A stretch of 64,000 bases of DNA from Cercospora beticola (GCF_033473495.1 NC_088940.1:2790001-2854000), one strand, 5' to 3'; counted from the stretch's first letter, positions 14,071-26,586 are shown. The notes: a model not told the origin generated them from the sequence alone. Made by a program: numbers and translations.

Positions 14071-14300
14071 TGTCGAATTATATTCTTATAGGTACTCGTC
14101 GGATAGGTATAACGTAGTAGAAGTAGAGATAATAAGTAGGAACTAACCGAGTTAATTATATTAGTTAGTTATAGGTTATATCTTACTCCTAAGATAGGTA
14201 TTAGCTAGGTTATATAACCTAGTATTATATAACCTATATTACCTAATCCTAATTCCTAAAGTGTCTCTTAGAATAACTAACTAGACTATACTTTCTAATA
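14071..14300 (-). repeat. Copia A 5' LTR
   Basis: 230 bp, starting TGTCGAATTATATTC and ending CTTTCTAATA. Immediately inside is the half-tRNA primer-binding site (GGTTATAAGCCCGGG on the minus strand, 14056-14070). Confidence 0.9.
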
Positions 14301-14468
14301 AAAGAGAATATTCTTAAGAATAATCTATTTTCCTCTTCTTCTACTTATTACTATATCTTCTATATATATAGCTATTAGATAGCTACTTCTAACCTTAATC
14401 TACTTTTTTCTCTAAAAAGACTTTAGTTCTCTAAAAAGTAATTCTTAGTTAGTTATATATAATAAAGT
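14301..14468 (-). mobile_element. Copia copy C, fragment 2
   Basis: Aligns with copia A at about 12226-12391. Compared with fragment 1, about 2.47 kb of copia interior is missing between the two pieces, which supports a deletion associated with copia A. The fragment ends with the TSD AAAGT (14464-14468) of the TRIM element. Confidence 0.8.
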
Positions 14469-14627
14469 TATAAGAGTAGAGTTATATAGGTAGTTACGTA
14501 ATACCTAGGTTACGTAGTAATATACTAAAGATTTATAACCTAGAGCTATCTATACTTACTAAGCTCGGATATTATACCTTTTTAGCCGAAAGGTAACGAA
14601 ATAAAGCTCTAGGATTTCGCTATTATA
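14469..14627 (+). repeat. TRIM copy 1, 5' LTR
   Basis: 159 bp direct repeat of 14990-15148. Contains a TATA-like tract near 14482-14490 and the self-complementary segment TAAGCTCGGATATT at 14560-14573. Confidence 0.85.
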
Positions 14628-14989
14628 AGAATATCCGAGCTTAATAGTTCTACTATAGATTCGGCCGAAGTTAGTAGCTCGGTATATTCGAGGTCTTTAG
14701 TTCGATTCTTACTTAGAGCTAAAAAGTAGAGTTAAAATTATATCGGTATATATACTAAAGCTAAATACCTTAGTACTAGGCGACGTTTATAGATTTGCCT
14801 TATTATATACTCGTATTACGTAACTAGGTTCCGTACGCATACGATCTATATACTTCTATAGTCTCTTACCTATTACTTTAGAGTTAATATAACTTAGTAA
14901 GTACTCTTAGTTACGTAATATACTACGGCCTCTAAGTACGTAATCCGAGCTTAGTACTAGAGCGTCGCCTTCCGAGAGAAGAGGATAGT

Positions 14990-15148
14990 TATAAGAGTAG
15001 AGTTATATAGGTAGTTATATAATACTTAAGTTATATAGTAAAATACTAAAGATTTATAACCTAGAGCTATCCGTACTTACTAAGCTCGGATATTATACTT
15101 TTTTAGCTAAGAGGTAACGAAATAAAGCTCTAGGATTTCGCTATTATA
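14990..15148 (+). repeat. TRIM copy 1, 3' LTR
   Basis: 159 bp, same length as the 5' LTR and differing mainly by C/T and G/A substitutions. The segment TAAGCTCGGATATT is retained. Confidence 0.85.
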
Positions 15149-15237
15149 AAAGTATAGAAGTTAAGTAGCTATCTTAATAGTATATACTTACTTTTTGCTT
15201 CTATAGTTAAGTATATAACTTTATTAATATTATTATT
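15149..15237 (-). mobile_element. Copia copy C, fragment 3
   Basis: Continues copy C (equivalent to copia A about 12390-12472) between TRIM copy 1 and copia B. The last five bases, TTATT (15233-15237), are the target duplicated by copia B. Confidence 0.8.
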
Positions 15238-15467
15238 TATTAAATTGTATTCTTATAGGCACTCGTCGGATAGATATAACGTAGTAGAAGTAGAGATAAT
15301 AAGTAGGAACTAACCGAGTTAATTATATTAGTTAGTTATAGGTTATATCTTACTTCTAAGATAGGTATTAGCTAGGTTATATAACCTAGTATTATATAAC
15401 CTATATTACCTAATCCTAATTCCTAAAGTGTCTCTTAGAATAACTAACTAGACTATACTTTCTAACA
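15238..15467 (-). repeat. Copia B 3' LTR
   Basis: 230 bp, starting TATTAAATTGTATTC (RIPed TGTCGAAT...) and ending TTTCTAACA with the unmutated CA. Confidence 0.9.
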
Positions 15468-18400
15468 CTCCTACTTAGGCTAGATAGTCTTCTACCTATA
15501 TTCCTATATTTAAATCTATCCCTAAATTATAATAAGTTATTAGGTGCTATAGTTATATAGTTAGAGCTATATATCTAATCTATCTTAGTTTAACTCCTTA
15601 GCCTAGTATCGACGAAGCCTTCTTCTAGTATATACTATAAGAGGGGTAGCTTCGTTTTTGCTTCTCTACTAGGCTTTTCCTTTTAGACTATATATAGATT
15701 CCTAGATCCTAATTACTTATTAAGTATAGTAAGCTACTTCTCCTATAGTGCAACTCCTAGGCTTAATATTACCTAATTAAGGATATTATATATCTCTTAA
15801 TTAAGTGTCCTCTTTTATTAATTCTAGGTCTAGAGTTTAATCTATAGTTAGAGCTAGAATCTTTTGCCCTTTTCTATATAAGCTAGAGTTGTCTTATAAA
15901 CTCCTAAAACTATAGCCTACTCTTTAGTTTAGTTAGGCTATTAGCAACTATCTCTTTTGTTAGAATATATTCTACTATAACCTTCCTCTGCTACTAGAGA
16001 TATCTAATATAGTTATATATAATATTAATATATTTAGATCTCTTATAGATATATATATCCTTAATAAGGATTAAAGCTACCTAATTATCTCCTATAATTT
16101 ATACTAGCCTTAGTTCTCTTACTATATTAGGATATACTTTTATAGTTAGTTAGAATAGGTATTCTCCTACTAACTCTATATAGTCTATCTCCCTTAAGAG
16201 TACTACTAGGAACTAAGATTACTTTATATATATATTTATAGCTATATACTTAGCTTCTATTATTAATATTATAACAGACTTTTGCTTCCTGCTTATCTAA
16301 GAAACTAGAGCTCTATAAAGAAAGAAGATACTCCTAAGGATTAAGACTCTATCTACTTTATCTATTATATAGTTAGAGTCTAAATATCCTATTAGGCTTC
16401 CTCTATTTCTTCTAAATATTAGTCCTAAGTCTTAGGATAACCTTAGGTATCTTGCTAGTTTCTTTAGAGCTTATATATACCTCTTAGTTAGGTCTAAGAT
16501 ATATAAGCTTAACCTTCTAAGAGAGAAAGCAATATCTAGTCTTATTATAACTATAGGCTATATCTAGGTACTAGTTTAGCTTTAGTACTCTGTCTTGTTC
16601 CCTCTCTTATTATATAAGCCTATTAGTTTTAGGCTATTATAACTATCTATTAGTAAGAGAGTTAGGTTAGCTATCTCCTTAGTTATTCCTAGCTTTATAA
16701 GGTTCTTCTAGATAAAGTGTTCTTAATTAAGCTTTAGAGTTCTAGCTTATCTATCTCTTATTAACCTTATCCTAAGGATTTTCTCTAGTTCTCTAAGATC
16801 TTTAATCTTAAATACCTTGCCTAGCTATTCCTTAAACTAAAGTATATCTTCTAGCTTTAGTACTATAATTAGAATATTATCTATATAGGTTAGGATTAGA
16901 ATATTCCTTTCCTAGTAAATAAGAAGGTATAGGTCTACTTCTAATTATATAAACCTAATCTGTTTTAACTTTAAGATATAGAGTTTGTTCTAGTCTCTTA
17001 CTACTTGCTTTAGTCTATATAAGCTTCTTAGGATTTATAGGACTATATTAGGTAGAATCTTAACTCCTAGTAGTAGAATTATAAAGATTTCCTCTTAAAG
17101 TTTGCTCTTAGTAAATATATTATTTATATCTACTTAGTAGAGTTCTAGGTCCTTCTTATAAACTATAGCTATAAATACTCTTAAGGTATTATACCTAACT
17201 ATTAGTATAAAGGTCTCCTAGAAATTAACTCTAAACTTCTAAAAGAAACCTTTTATAACTAGTCTTACCTTAAACTTCTTAACGGCTCTACTAATTAATC
17301 TCTTTATATTAAATACCTACTTAGATATAATAAGGTTTACTCCTTTAAGTAGAATAACCTTTATCTAGATATTATTACTTCTTAATATAGTTAGTTCCTT
17401 TTAGACTATATTCTCCTATATATATCTCTATTTAGGATCCTAAATTACCTCTTTATAGGACTTTAGAATAGGTACCTCTTATCTCTATATAGAGACTTAA
17501 GGAGCAATTGCTACAAATATAGACTCCTAGACCTCTAATAGGGCTTCCTAAATCTACTCCTATTCTTAGCTTTAGACTTAGCTTAGGAATGCCTTATAAT
17601 ACTTAGTACTAGGCTCCTCCTTCTATCTATATTCTCTCTATCTCTTCTAAAGTACTTATCTTGTTACTATACTATAAGCTTTTAGCTCTAGGCCTAGTCC
17701 TTTATCTAAGATAGATCTCCTTCTCTTTTAGCTATAAGTTTAGTCTTAGTTCCTCTCCTAATCCCTATTTCCTTATAGGTCCTACTATATAATATTTAAT
17801 CCTCTTACTTTAGAATATAGTTTCCTACTAGTACTAGGACTAGCTTATCTATTAACTTCCTAGCTTAGCTTAGGTAGTTTAGTAGTTCTACTTTTCTCCT
17901 ACTAGAGTTATAGTTCTCTAGAGTTTTCTTCTTCTAGATTCTCTATCCTCTAGTACTCCTCCTTATCCTTTAGTAGAGGTAGTAACTATATAAAGAGTAT
18001 TTAGCTAGGACCTATAGGTTTAGTTACTATAGCTATAGGTATAGTAGCTATAGAAGGTATAACTACTATTAGCTTCTTTAGAGGTCTGCTAACTAGGTTT
18101 CTAATAGGTATACTACTTACTTAATTAAGCTTAGGAATATTTAGCTCTATATCTCCTCCTTTCTTATACTTAAACTAAGTAGTAGTATTATAGGCTTTAA
18201 TAGCCCTTATATTAGGCTCCTAGAAGAGCTATATTTTAGTAGTATCCGGAATATACCTAATAAATATAGTATCTTTACCTCTATTTATTAGTTTGTCTAA
18301 TCTTATCTCTACTAGCTAGGACTTAGGATCTATATAGACTACTACTTTATAACCCTAAACTCTAAAGTATAATACTAAGAGTTAAATGCCTAAAAAGGCT

Positions 18401-21143
18401 TCCTTAGGTAATACCTTAAATCTATTAATTTCTAGGCTATTAGGAAGAGAGTTTCTAATAACTATATAGGCTACTAAGGCTTCTAGCTAGAATTTAATAG
18501 GTATATAGATATCTTCTAGTATTGCTCTTATATAGTCTTTAGAAGTTTAGATTAACCTCTTAACTACTCTATTCTAGATAGAGTTATATACTTTAGTTAT
18601 ATAGAAGGAAATTCTATAGTCCTTCTCCTACTACTTTAGTATAGCAAGAAGCTCTCTTACTCTATTACTCCTTATAATCTAGAGGGGATTTCCCGATTAT
18701 AGCTTAGCTTTTACCTTCTAGTCTCTAAGGATACTTAGTATATCTTCTCTAGACTTTATTAGGAAAGTCTATTTCTTTCTTAAAAAGTTATTAATAATCT
18801 TAAGCTACTATTTATATCCTAATCTTAAGATAGGCAAAGGACTATAGATATTAATAGAAACTAGAGATAACCTTTAGAGTTTTCTTTTAGTTTCTTTCCC
18901 TCTATATTTCTTTATCTTTGCTAAGGAATATACTCTATAAGGTTAGTATTCCTTTAGAATAGGAATCTAAGCCTTTAAGTTAGATACCTTATATAGGTTT
19001 CTAAGAAGACTCTCTCTAAAATATATAAGTCTCCTATACTAAAGCTCCTACTATTCTTAGGTCTTTTCCTAGGCTTTAAAAGTATAGGCTTTATTCTCTT
19101 ATTTTTAATTAAAGTATAATATTACAAGCTCCTATAATATATTATTAATCTCCTTAATAAATAGTACTCCTCCTAATAGTTTTATCTAGATAACTAGTTT
19201 CCTAGATAATAAAACAAGTATAAATTTTAGTAGTTAAATACTATACTACTAGCTAAATTAGCTCTAAGAAATAAGATTTACTCCTAGACTAGGCATAAAG
19301 AGAACATTTTTAAGAACAATCTACTTTCCTCTTCTCCTACCTATTACTATATCTCCTATATATATAGCTATTAGATAGCTACTCCTAACCTTAATCTACT
19401 TTTTCCTCTAAAGAGGTTTTAGTTCTCTAAAAAGTAATTCTTAGTTAGTTATATATAATAAAGTATAGGAGTTAAGTAGCTATCTTAATAGTATATACTT
19501 GCCTTTTGCTTCTATAGTTAAGTATATAACTTTATTAATATTATTATCCTCTAATAGAGATTAAGATACTTTAGATACTATAGAAGGTTCTATATCTTCT
19601 TAGGTAGTATATACCTTCTTAGAAAACTTCCTTAAGGTTTGTCTCTTCTTAAGGGATTAGACTTTTAAGTTAAGTTTCTTTACTATTTCTTTTAATACTT
19701 CTCTATCTAGTAAAGATCTCCTCCTAAATATACTTTCTCTAGGTAGTATTCTTCTCTTCTCTACTCTACTAGCCTATCTTAAGTTAATAGTTCTCTTAGC
19801 TTTATTAAAGTATAGATACTTAGTAATACCTCTAAAATACTCCTCCTTATAGAGGTAGTATTTTAGCTTTATACCTTAGATCCCTCTTCTTTTAGTAAAT
19901 ATTACTATTTCTTATAACTAGTATCTATACTATATTAACTCCTCTACTTTAAGGAGTTAGAGGATTTCTTTAGAGTCTAAGTCCTTCTAAGCTTAGATAG
20001 TCTACCTTATACTCTTATACTTAGCTAGGAGTATAAAGAGCAGATACTTAATCCTTATATTAGGAGTCTTATAGTATAACTCCCTCTAGTTAATCTCTAT
20101 AATCCTTCTTCTAAGATTGCTAAGGTAGACCTATAATTTCCTAATTATATCCTCTAGTTCTATCTTAAAGGTTACGAATTCTTAGATAATAGCTATTATA
20201 TATACCTATTAGACTTTGCTATATTTTCTATATAGCTTTATCTAGATATTATATACTCTTATCTTATCTATTACCTTATCTTAGTTATCTATATAAAGAC
20301 TTTCTATTAGGATATAGATTGCCTTTATATTATCCTTCTACTATTTTAGGCTAAACTCTAAAAATATAGTACCTTTCCCTTTGCTTAATAAAGCCTTAGA
20401 TACTTTAGATTTAGCTAGAGTAGGTACTAATAATCTCTTTAAGTCTAAGATTATCTAGAAGATTTCTTTTCCTCTAAGTATATTCTCCTATAGCTTAAAC
20501 TATAGTCTCTAGTTCTCCCTTATTAGGATTAGTATTCTCCTCCTATCTAATTTACTTATTAAATCTATTTCTATAAAATTAAATAAATAAATCTAAACTC
20601 TAGAAATATAAGCTCTTTTAATCTAATTAGCAGCTTCTAGATTTCTACCTTCCCTAGTTACTAAGACTCTTCTCTCTTAGCTAAGGTATCTAAGAACTCT
20701 TCTCTCTTAGAAGAGTTAGTTAGGTTCTTAGATAGAGAACCTCTAAAAGATCTACCTTCTTAGAAGGGTACTACTAGCTAGTTCTAAGGTATTAGTAGTA
20801 CTTAGTACTTAGGCCTAGTCTTATCTACTTAGGTACTATAGTCTAAGGCTAATCCTTTCCTCTTTATACTCCTTTAGTATACCTCTCTTTTAAAGTAGAG
20901 TATACCTTACTAGGCTTTTCTCTATCTTACCTACTCTTTAGAGACTTCTAGCTTATAACTAGGATCTTCTAAAGCTTCTAGATAGTATAGATAGGATATA
21001 CTTCTAGTCTCCCTTATACTCTTTTCCTACTTCTCTACCTAATTAATACTATAGGTCCTATAAGAGGTAATACGTATTACTTTAAGGATAAGAAGGCTAA
21101 CTCTTACTACTTAGGGCCTCTCTACAAACCCGGGCTTATAACC

Positions 21144-21373
21144 TATTAAATTATATTCTTATAGGCACTTGTCGGATAGGTATAACGTAGTAGAAGTAGA
21201 GATAATAAGTAGGAACTAACCGAGTTAATTATATTAGTTAGTTATAGGTTATATCTTACTCCTAAGATAGGTATTAGCTAGGTTATATAACCTAGTATTA
21301 TATAACCTATATTACCTAATCCTAATTCCTAAAGTATCTCTTAGAATAACTAACTAGACTATACTTTCTAATA
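21144..21373 (-). repeat. Copia B 5' LTR
   Basis: 230 bp, starting TATTAAATTATATTC and ending TTTCTAATA. The half-tRNA primer-binding site sits directly inside, at about 21129-21143. Confidence 0.9.
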
Positions 21374-21527
21374 TTATTCTCTAATAGAGATTAAGATACT
21401 TTAGATACTATAGAAGGTTCTATATCTTCTTAGGTAGTATATACTTTCTTAGAAAACTTCCTTAAAGTTTATCTTTTCTTAAGAAATTAGACTTTTAAGT
21501 TAAGTTTCTTTACTATTTCTTTTAGTA
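21374..21527 (-). mobile_element. Copia copy C, fragment 4
   Basis: Aligns with copia A about 12469-12626. Ends with the 14-bp LINE target TATTTCTTTTAGTA (21514-21527), repeated at 26587-26600. Confidence 0.8.
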
Positions 21528-24500
21528 GTTAGTTAGTTAGTTCTTATACGCCGGTCTACCTCTTTTAACTAGAGTAAGTAGTACGCTCTATAGATATCGG
21601 TCGAGGGAAAAGCCTTCGAAAAACCCTTATATATCCCTTTATTTATAGCCTACGTAGCCGCTACCTTCGCTTCTGTTCTCCTTCGGATAATACTAGGTAT
21701 CTAGTAAGTCCTCCTCTTACTAGGCCCTATCCTTCCCCTTCTCTCTCCTCTTATCCTTCTATACTTCTTCTCTTATAAGTAAGAATTAGTCTAGGACCTC
21801 TTCTTAGATAAGCTACTTTGCTATTATATATAACCCTCTCTTTATATTAGCTAGATCCTTCTAGTTTATAGATCCCTCTACCTAAAAGAGTAGGTGTCTT
21901 CTCTCGTTCTATTTTAGGTAGAATATATATATATATTTTAGTATCTTATATCCCTACCTATAGTCGTAGTTTAGTATAAATCCTAGGACTCTCCTTTTAG
22001 TAAGGTATTGCCTTATCCTAATATACTCTGTCCTTAAGAGTATAACTATTATACTCTCTAGTCTAGTAAGTCCTTTATATAGAGTTAGTCTAATAGTAGA
22101 GGAGGTAGTAGTTTTCTATACTAGTAGTTGTTCCTCTCCTACTTTTACTCTTCTCTCTTCCTTATTCCTTTCCTACCTTCTATCCTACTAGTATTTAGCC
22201 TACTATACCTTATAGCCTAGGTATGCCTATATCGTTGTTTCTTAGCCTTATACTATCTAGAGGATTTCCTCCTATCTAGTTTAGGTTAGTAGTATAGGTT
22301 GCCTAGTTCTCTTTCCTACTTATACTTGCCTTTTAATCTCCCTATACCTGTCTTTAATATACTAGTATATAGGTTAGGTATCTTGCTTTTTAGATACTTG
22401 CCTAGCTAGGTCCTAGGTATATAAATAGAGAGGAGCGATGTTTGCTTCTCTCTCTAGGATAGCTATTATAACTAATTTATAGGCTCCTATAATATTCCTT
22501 AGGGCCTCTCTCTAGATCTTCTTAATAGGTTTAGTAAGAGTCCTATAGTAGCTTTATATACTCTCTAGGTTAGACTAGACTTAGTAGCTAAAGGTAATAG
22601 CTAGTCTTACTACTACTATATAGAAGTGCCTTACTTTTTAGAAGGATACTCCCTATATAGACTTATATAGTCTCTAAAGTAATTATATTTAGTAGGCTCC
22701 CTTTTCTACTACTTGTTTAATATATAGGCCCTATTTAAGTTTAGTATCTACCTATACTCCTAGGAGTCTAAGTAATAGTAGTAGTTCTCTATTAAATCTC
22801 TAGATTTAGACTATAGCCTTAAGGTTATACTTCCTGCTCCTAGTAAAGTAGATTAGCTAGTATTTCTATAGGGCAAATTCTACTCTATATCTCCTTACCT
22901 ATTCTTTATATTTCTAGTAGGCTTTCTTAAGTTGCCTATAGTTGTCCTCTATTAATATACTATATATAAGGATATTAGAGTTATCTATAAACCCTATTAC
23001 TAAAGTAGTCCCTTTATATAGTATTAGGAGTAGAGTAGAGGTAAAGAAGAGGAAGAGGATTAGAGATAGGGTAGAACCTTAGGGAATTCCTATATTTTAG
23101 GGCCTTAGTTAGTCTATAAAATCTCTAAGCCTTAGGCAGGTAGTCCTATCTTAGAGGAATAATTAGATAAAGCTAATAGTATAGTCTAGGAAGCCTTTTA
23201 TTCTAATATTATAAAGTAGCCTCTAGTAGAAGACCTTATTAAATACCTCTAAGATATTAAGGTAGAGTATAGATACTATAGCCTCTAGCTTAGTTTCCTA
23301 GATAGTTTTTACTTACTTAGTAATAAGGTCTAGTACTAAGGTAGTAGACCTACTAGGCCTAGTACCTATTTGTTCTTCTAGGAGGAGCTTCCTTTCTTTA
23401 GTCTCCTTAGATATCCTCTTAGCAACTATAGCTTCTAGGACCTTTACTATTATATTAAGTAGAGCAATAGGTCTATATACTCCTAGCTTTAAGTAGTCTA
23501 GCTTCTATAGTTTCCTAAGTACTACTATTATAGAGTGCTTAAAGGCTTTAGAGTAGTATACTATCCTTAGGTATATAGTAAAGAGTTTAGCTAGGATTAG
23601 AGAAAGTTATTCCCTATACTCTTTAAGTAAGAGGTTTAGTATTTAGTTAGGTCCTAGGGCCTTATTACTAGGTAGTTTCCTAAGGACTCCTTCTACCTCC
23701 TTTAGTTAAACCTTAACCTCTATCTAGAATTAGAGTAGTAGTTAGGCATATTAGATATTACTTAAGTCTGCCTCCCTTAGGTCTAGGAAAAAGTGTCTTA
23801 CTAGGATTATAGCTTTCCTCTTATTAGTATCTCTATTATGCTCTATATCTTCTAGGCTTAGGAAGTATAGTAGTTAGTACTCTTAGTTAGCTCCCTCTCT
23901 AGCCTATTTAGCTATTTTCTAGATTTTCTTAGAGTCCTCTATAACTTCTTTTATTAGTCTCCTCTAAGCTAGGTTCTACTCTCTCCTTATAGCCTTACTT
24001 CTTATATATAATACCTCTAGGTATAGCTTATAGCTCTATTCTGTCTTATAGTTCCTCTATTCTCTTCTCCTCCTCCTTACTAGCTTTATAGCCTCCTTAT
24101 ATTCCTAGGTCTATACTATCTTTATATAGCTTAATAGTCTAGCTATTAGAACTGTCTCCTCTATAATCCTCTAGATAGAAGATTATATTCTATAGGCTAG
24201 TATATCTAGGTATTCCTTCGTATTAAGTAGGAGTTAGTTAAGTTAGTTAGTATCTTAAGCTAGGAGGTTATAGATTCTGTCCTAGTTAATAGCTTTCTAC
24301 TACTTTCTCTAGCTTCTTCCTCTTAGCTCTTAAAGGTTAATATAGAAGGCTATTCTAAGAGGGATATAGTTAGAGCTATATATCTCTTCTAGGAGGGCTT
24401 TATATCCTTAGATTAGGTTTTAGAGAAAGAGGCTAATAAAGACTAGGTCTAGTATTTAGTAGCTAGCTATATATCTTTCCTATATAATTGTCTCTAGCTC

Positions 24501-26586
24501 TAGAGCTAGCTATAGTTAGGCCTCTATAATTGTTTTAATAAGCTTATCTACTATAGTATATTAGGTTTAGGTTATATTTCCCCTCTATTTTAAGTAGTAG
24601 AGGTTAAAGTCTCCTACTACTATATAGCTTGCTTTTGTATCCCCTAGGGTTTATAATAGTACTTCTTAGAGTATAGAGATAGTCCCTTCTTATCTATAGC
24701 TTATTAGCTCTAAGAGGTTATAGTAGTTATAGATAGAGATAGTTCCTATAGGTATCTAGACTTAGATAGTTACTAAGTTACCTATATTATAGAAGAGTAG
24801 TTTCTAGTTATTAGTTCCAACTTTATCTAATATAAGTATTGCTACTCTTAGGTTCTACTAGAGTAGGAGGATTATAGAGTATCCTTTCTTAGCCTTAGTT
24901 CTACTATTTATAGTATTAAGCTATAGTTCTTATAGTACTATTACTATAGCTTTATCTATAGCTTAGCTATCTAGTAGCAGAGTTTAAGTAGTATTTAACC
25001 TATTAATATTATATTAGTAGATTATTAGAGTTTAGCTACTTATAGGATTCTTAGGATTCTTAGGAGAGGAGCTTAATTAGATTAATATCTATATCTTCCT
25101 AGGGGGTGCTTATAACCTCTTAGGTGTCCTTATTCTTCTATATAGGCAGGAAGTAGAGTTTACTTGCTTGCCTCCTACTAGCTATTACTACTACTATAGT
25201 ACCTAGGGGCCTGCCTTTATATCTAATATCTCTCTATAGAGGCTTAGCTAGTAGGGCTTTCCTCTTAAGGATTAGGGGTTCTATAGTACTATCTCCTTAT
25301 ATTAGGCCTAAGGCTGCCTTCTATTACTTTTTAAACTACTCTAAGAATACTTTTACTTTAGCCTTTATAGTAGCTTTATAGCTATATTAGAGGGAGTATA
25401 CCTTATAGTCTCCCTTATAGTTATAGTATTTAGTTTTCTTCTCCTTATAGCTATCTATCCTATACTTCCCTATATAGTTTCTATATATTTGTTCTATAGC
25501 TTTATAGTAGGTAGTAATATACCTAAAGCTATTATACTTAAGGTATTATATAATCCTCTGCTATAGGTAGTATAGTTCGACTATATACTATATTAACCTA
25601 ATTATAATACCTCTCCTATATATTTCTCTTATAGTCTATCTATCCTATACTACTATTACTACTAATAAGAAGTTAGTCTCTTCCCTTACTCTCTAGTTCT
25701 TAAGCTAAAAGGCCTTCCTAATTTTAAGCTCTTCTAGGAACTAGGTAAGGTTGTCTTAGTCGAGCTAGACCTAGCTATTTATATCTTCTAGCTTCTAGGA
25801 TATCTTAATACTATATATAATTACCTAGGTGCTTAGTATCTCTACCTAGGCCTCTAGGTATATAGTCTTAAGCTAGGATTAGTCCTTCTCTAGCCTACTT
25901 TTCTCTCCTTCTCTATAGAGGATAACTTTAAGGTCTCTACTTAGGAGTTTTTATATAGCTTTAAACTACTATACTCCTAGTTTCCTTCTAAGCTCTTTAT
26001 AGCTTATCTTCTTTACTATCTCCCTTTCTTCTTAGTTTCCTATCCTTACTAAGATAGTTATAGATACCTAAGGCTAGGGCCTTAGTATTATATATTTAAA
26101 TTAGGCTATCTAGGCCTATATTTTAGAGGTAGTAGTAGCGGGTATTAGGCAGCTCTAGAGAGTTTTCTAGATAGCTTAGAGAGTCTAGGACTCTTCCTAG
26201 CAGAGGGCGAGGTAGAGAAGGGCCTATTAGGCCTATTAGAGAAGAAGGAGAGTTAGGGAGGGAGAAAGAGTTATCTAGATATCGAGGTAACTCTAGATCT
26301 GTTCTATAAGTGTTTTTAGGTTCTTTTAGATTATTTGTTTTAGAGTATTAGTATTAGTAGTTATTTTCTAGCCTTATTAGCTAGAGAGAGGTAGTTGCGG
26401 GCTAATTTAGGCCGCCTAGGAGTTAGAGTCGCAACCTCCTTCTCCTAGGCTTCCTCCTCTACTCGTAGTATCGCAGTGTCGGTCGGAGGGTATTATTGCA
26501 TATTAGGAGGCCTCGAGGCCTCCCGTCGTCGTCGTCGTCGCCTACTAGGGCGCGTTTATATTTTTTTCTATCTCCCGGAATAATAT
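21528..26586 (-). mobile_element. Tad1-like LINE, copy 2, near full length (5.06 kb)
   Basis: This is the reverse complement of copy 1, extended at its 5' end to 26586, and is flanked by the 14-bp duplication TATTTCTTTTAGTA (21514-21527 and 26587-26600). Reading minus strand: a GC-richer 5' leader with a GAC/GTC microsatellite (26526-26541), a gag-like ORF1 with a CCHC remnant near 25390-25420, then ORF2 with endonuclease, reverse transcriptase and RNase H/Cys-His regions, ending in an (AACT)n tail. It retains more CA/TG than copy 1, hence is younger or less heavily RIPed. Stops remain throughout. Confidence 0.88.

Larger units (their letters stand above)
8164..14300 (-). mobile_element. Ty1/copia retrotransposon, copy A, full length, RIP-inactivated
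   Basis: The element is 6,137 bp with two 230-bp LTRs (8164-8393 and 14071-14300), which begin TGTCGAAT and originally ended CTAACA. Pol lies on the minus strand. The RT catalytic motif is at 9801-9812 (reads Y-I-D-N, originally Y-V-D-D), and an RNase H motif of the T(I)EA(E/K)YIA type is at about 9170-9190. Next to the right-hand (5') LTR the minus strand reads GGTTATAAGCCC, a primer-binding site for half of initiator tRNA-Met. The flanks do not match (GAGAG left, AAAGA right), so this copy is probably a recombinant of two insertions. Confidence 0.9.
14469..15148 (+). mobile_element. TRIM-type miniature LTR retroelement, copy 1 (680 bp, no coding capacity)
   Basis: Two direct 159-bp terminal repeats (14469-14627 and 14990-15148) bracket a 362-bp non-coding interior. 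Ends are TATAAGAG and CTATTATA (TG..CA before RIP), and a perfect 5-bp TSD AAAGT flanks it (14464-14468 and 15149-15153). A polypurine tract, GAGAGAAGAGGATAG, lies just before the 3' LTR and fixes the plus orientation. Two bases after the 5' LTR is AATATCCGAGCTTA (14630-14643), the reverse complement of LTR bases 14560-14573. A tRNA-like A/B-box stretch follows. A same-length copy lies at 26642-27321. Confidence 0.85.
15238..21373 (-). mobile_element. Ty1/copia retrotransposon, copy B, full length with 5-bp TSD
   Basis: 6,136 bp, with 230-bp LTRs at 15238-15467 and 21144-21373 and a perfect TSD TTATT (15233-15237 and 21374-21378). The left LTR keeps the original CTAACA end, showing the canonical TG..CA termini. 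Pol is on the minus strand, with the RT Y-V-D-D remnant at about 16876-16887. It is closely similar to copia A throughout and carries the same half-tRNA-iMet primer site beside the right LTR. It has fewer transitions than copy C, so it is younger than its host element. No reading frame remains open. Confidence 0.93.
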
